A stretch of 20,000 nucleotides of DNA, taken from positions 360,001 through 380,000 of the forward strand of contig JACVTC010000063.1 in the NCBI GenBank assembly GCA_016946835.1. Direction: 5' to 3'. The DNA comes from Neocallimastix lanati (nom. inval.). Its lineage: Eukaryota > Neocallimastigomycota > Neocallimastigomycetes > Neocallimastigales > Neocallimastigaceae. The notes below the pieces were generated by a model. That model was not told where the DNA came from and made no database searches. It saw nothing but the letters and a program-made list of their open reading frames with translations. Positions 19,501 through 20,000 of this stretch are shown here, in pieces (within the stretch, counting starts at the first letter, position 1; every line of letters begins with the position of its first letter). The translations under genes were made by a program, and so were the position numbers.

Positions 19501-20000
19501 ACAATAAAGCACTGAACTTTATCAATAATAATGGAAATATCGTTAATAGAAATCCTTTATCAATGGAAATGATGATTAATCAACAAAATATTATTAAAAA
19601 TCAAGGAGATACAGCTTCTATCAGTAGTCAATCTTCAATTATGAGTAATAATTCATTACCAAATTCATTACCAGGTTCATTACCAGGTTCATTACCAAAT
19701 TCATTACCAGGTTCATTACCAAGTTCATTACCAAGTTCATTACCAGGTTCATTACCAAGTTCATTACCAAATTCATTACCAGGTTCGTTACCTACTCCTC
19801 TCCCATCTAATAATCCTTCACCATTAATACAAGCTAATCCGGTAGGATTAACTTCACCTCAATTACAAGGTTCACCTATAGTCATACCAAGTAATCCTTT
19901 AGTCATGACATCTCAAGTGAATACTAATGTAAATCAATCCCCATCAATAAGTCCTTTGAATATGGCTATTAATATGCAATCTCAACCTCAACAAACATAT
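16584..20000 (+). CDS. Membrane-anchored Asn/Ser-rich repeat protein, 3' end beyond the window
   Basis: The frame is open for 1139 codons without a stop and continues past the window. The ATG follows an in-frame TAA at 16563-16565 and has A at -3 and G at +4. Residues 4-24 are one hydrophobic helix (LTLAFSVILLLFILGFVTF) followed by RWKK, so the predicted topology is N-terminus outside and the long tail in the cytoplasm. The tail is Asn/Ser-rich. It has RRTSS at 37-41, PPP near 281-283, a more ordered patch KKPKTLSWGPPSVYAL around 433, PVVPRR (an SH3-ligand-type PxxPxR) at 521-526, RRSS at 525-528, 40 Met-Asn-Asn units at 555-674, a short helical or coiled-coil-like segment near 829-865 and 12 Ser-Leu-Pro units at 1023-1070. 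I do not recognise the family. A scaffold or signalling protein at a membrane is a guess from the anchor and binding motifs. Its absence of stops over 3.4 kb of AT-rich DNA makes it certainly coding. Confidence 0.88.
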   Translation, partial: MDVTLLTLAFSVILLLFILGFVTFRWKKDQNDKLKYRRTSSDFLYTNTINQNFESNTMMYQNDMYRMENIENNSNAGSSNNSGSPNDIVNIEDNIPFTKKGDPNNKKKVSNYFSTNPLKSLFSHQSEEADPLDRAIENQNYYPRKNSNSKYASITNFPNPYYSDKGIGIGPNGSVINRNSKDVSHLMTISNKEIVEPNPIHLNQMNPRLTLTYRNNNNRNNEEFEAVRNSIYQNSNNTNSISYRNSKFNISNYNNNNNNNNNENESRNLSEKTSYDNIMVTPPPSEGILLNKNSSHRNNNNNNGTKSRISFVDPNNGNILTSGSINQSSNLYPNNNNNTNNNQQSNNRLSVNNSEELPSFEDFNESVDGNRNNNSLKKMDFVQGVENSAFLDVPNRRMSTSNPILDKDKKEVNEDSKMKSQSLPRKKPKTLSWGPPSVYALNDDYDDSQSDTSSYVADNKPFQPNFSNTNFDDTASFDSTFSATSFDTKCKTQFNTQFNSKYERPDLISTLVKHKQPKVLPVVPRRSSLINKPKNGINTMVVESKNLNQNFPINMNNMNNMNNMNNMNNMNNMNNMNNMNNINNMNNMNNMNNMNNMNNMNNMNNMNNMNNMNNMNNMNNMNNMNNMNNMNNMNNMNNMNNMNNMNNMNNMNNMNNMNNMNNMNNMNNMNNMNNSMVNNNPYVNNNDNTNINNLANLSLNDLKNMNLNPNNPYINNPMINDNSVVDPNNINNNNNNNPIINDFSSGNNNPYVNRNNSNGSINSTNSSDKSIQSINSMNSMNSVGSVDSMNGMTNEMNNEVITNDLNRSIYNGTPEIPNNNGISSIPTSVYYQNQQNLKENYDKAKIMYQQTVQENQKLINNFINGSSLNNSTHSSNNNTIISNNDNINNNNVEGIFSPPLSNMSLNSSTPDSSFAILANSSTITAESSILSTNKASVISPESFTSPIVQYQSPNISLVENGSGSVQTSPLSMNNKALNFINNNGNIVNRNPLSMEMMINQQNIIKNQGDTASISSQSSIMSNNSLPNSLPGSLPGSLPNSLPGSLPSSLPSSLPGSLPSSLPNSLPGSLPTPLPSNNPSPLIQANPVGLTSPQLQGSPIVIPSNPLVMTSQVNTNVNQSPSISPLNMAINMQSQPQQTY
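18246..18605 (+). repeat. Forty tandem 9-bp units encoding Met-Asn-Asn
   Basis: ATGAAYAAY is repeated 40 times without interruption, filling 360 bases and residues 555-674 of the long protein. The only amino-acid change is one ATA (Ile) unit near 18327. Synonymous AAC/AAT differences recur in runs, showing duplication in multi-unit blocks. The minus strand reads as an open hydrophobic frame, which is a shadow. Confidence 0.96.
19650..19793 (+). repeat. Twelve tandem 12-bp units encoding (Asn/Gly/Ser)-Ser-Leu-Pro
   Basis: RRT-TCA-TTA-CCA is repeated 12 times, with the first codon alternating AAT, GGT or AGT and the last unit diverged (TCG, CCT). It encodes residues 1023-1070 of the long protein and leads into a Pro-rich stretch (PTPLPSNNPSP). 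The proline every fourth residue suggests an extended, flexible segment. Confidence 0.96.

Overview
The window is extremely AT-rich eukaryotic DNA. It holds long A and T homopolymers, (AAT/TTA)n and (AAAT)n arrays, Asn-rich proteins written in AAT/AAC codons, a Ty1/copia-type LTR retrotransposon and a decayed LINE-type retrotransposon. This combination fits best with an anaerobic gut fungus (Neocallimastigomycota). That placement is inference from composition and element types; another very AT-rich, Asn-rich lineage such as an amoebozoan is not excluded.

Layout. (1) Positions 1-4840: a Ty1/copia element on the + strand in the order gag, zinc knuckle, protease, integrase, Asn-rich linker, reverse transcriptase, RNase H, polypurine tract, start of the 3' LTR. 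All catalytic landmarks are present, but the coding sequence is broken by eight frame changes, so this copy is a pseudogene unless the breaks are sequence errors. (2) 4870-6541: AT-rich spacer with no recognisable gene. (3) 6542-8855: a 5'-truncated, many-times-broken non-LTR (LINE) element, with reverse transcriptase fragments, a C-terminal Cys-rich region and a poly-A end. (4) About 8939-14040: a 5-kb repeat territory with long poly-A tracts, a roughly 440-bp compound repeat present twice, and two large TTA-family arrays facing each other as an inverted repeat around a unique centre at 11433-11797. An (AAAT)n array with 40-bp super-periodicity follows. (5) 14041-16583: AT-rich spacer and presumed upstream region of the last gene, studded with homopolymers. 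(6) 16584-20000: an uninterrupted reading frame of 1139 codons that runs off the window. It has an N-terminal membrane anchor followed by a very long Asn/Ser-rich, presumably cytoplasmic tail containing 40 tandem Met-Asn-Asn units and 12 Ser-Leu-Pro units. It is the only intact host-type gene I can support.

The genes do not form a pathway. The window is two dead or dying transposable elements, a large satellite-like block, and one host gene in repeat-rich DNA. The most notable points are the inverted satellite arms, the membrane-anchored repeat protein, a 12-bp hairpin abutting the copia polypurine tract, the 71-codon Asn/Ser tract between integrase and reverse transcriptase, and the precise loss of the catalytic Asp-Asp box from the LINE reverse transcriptase.
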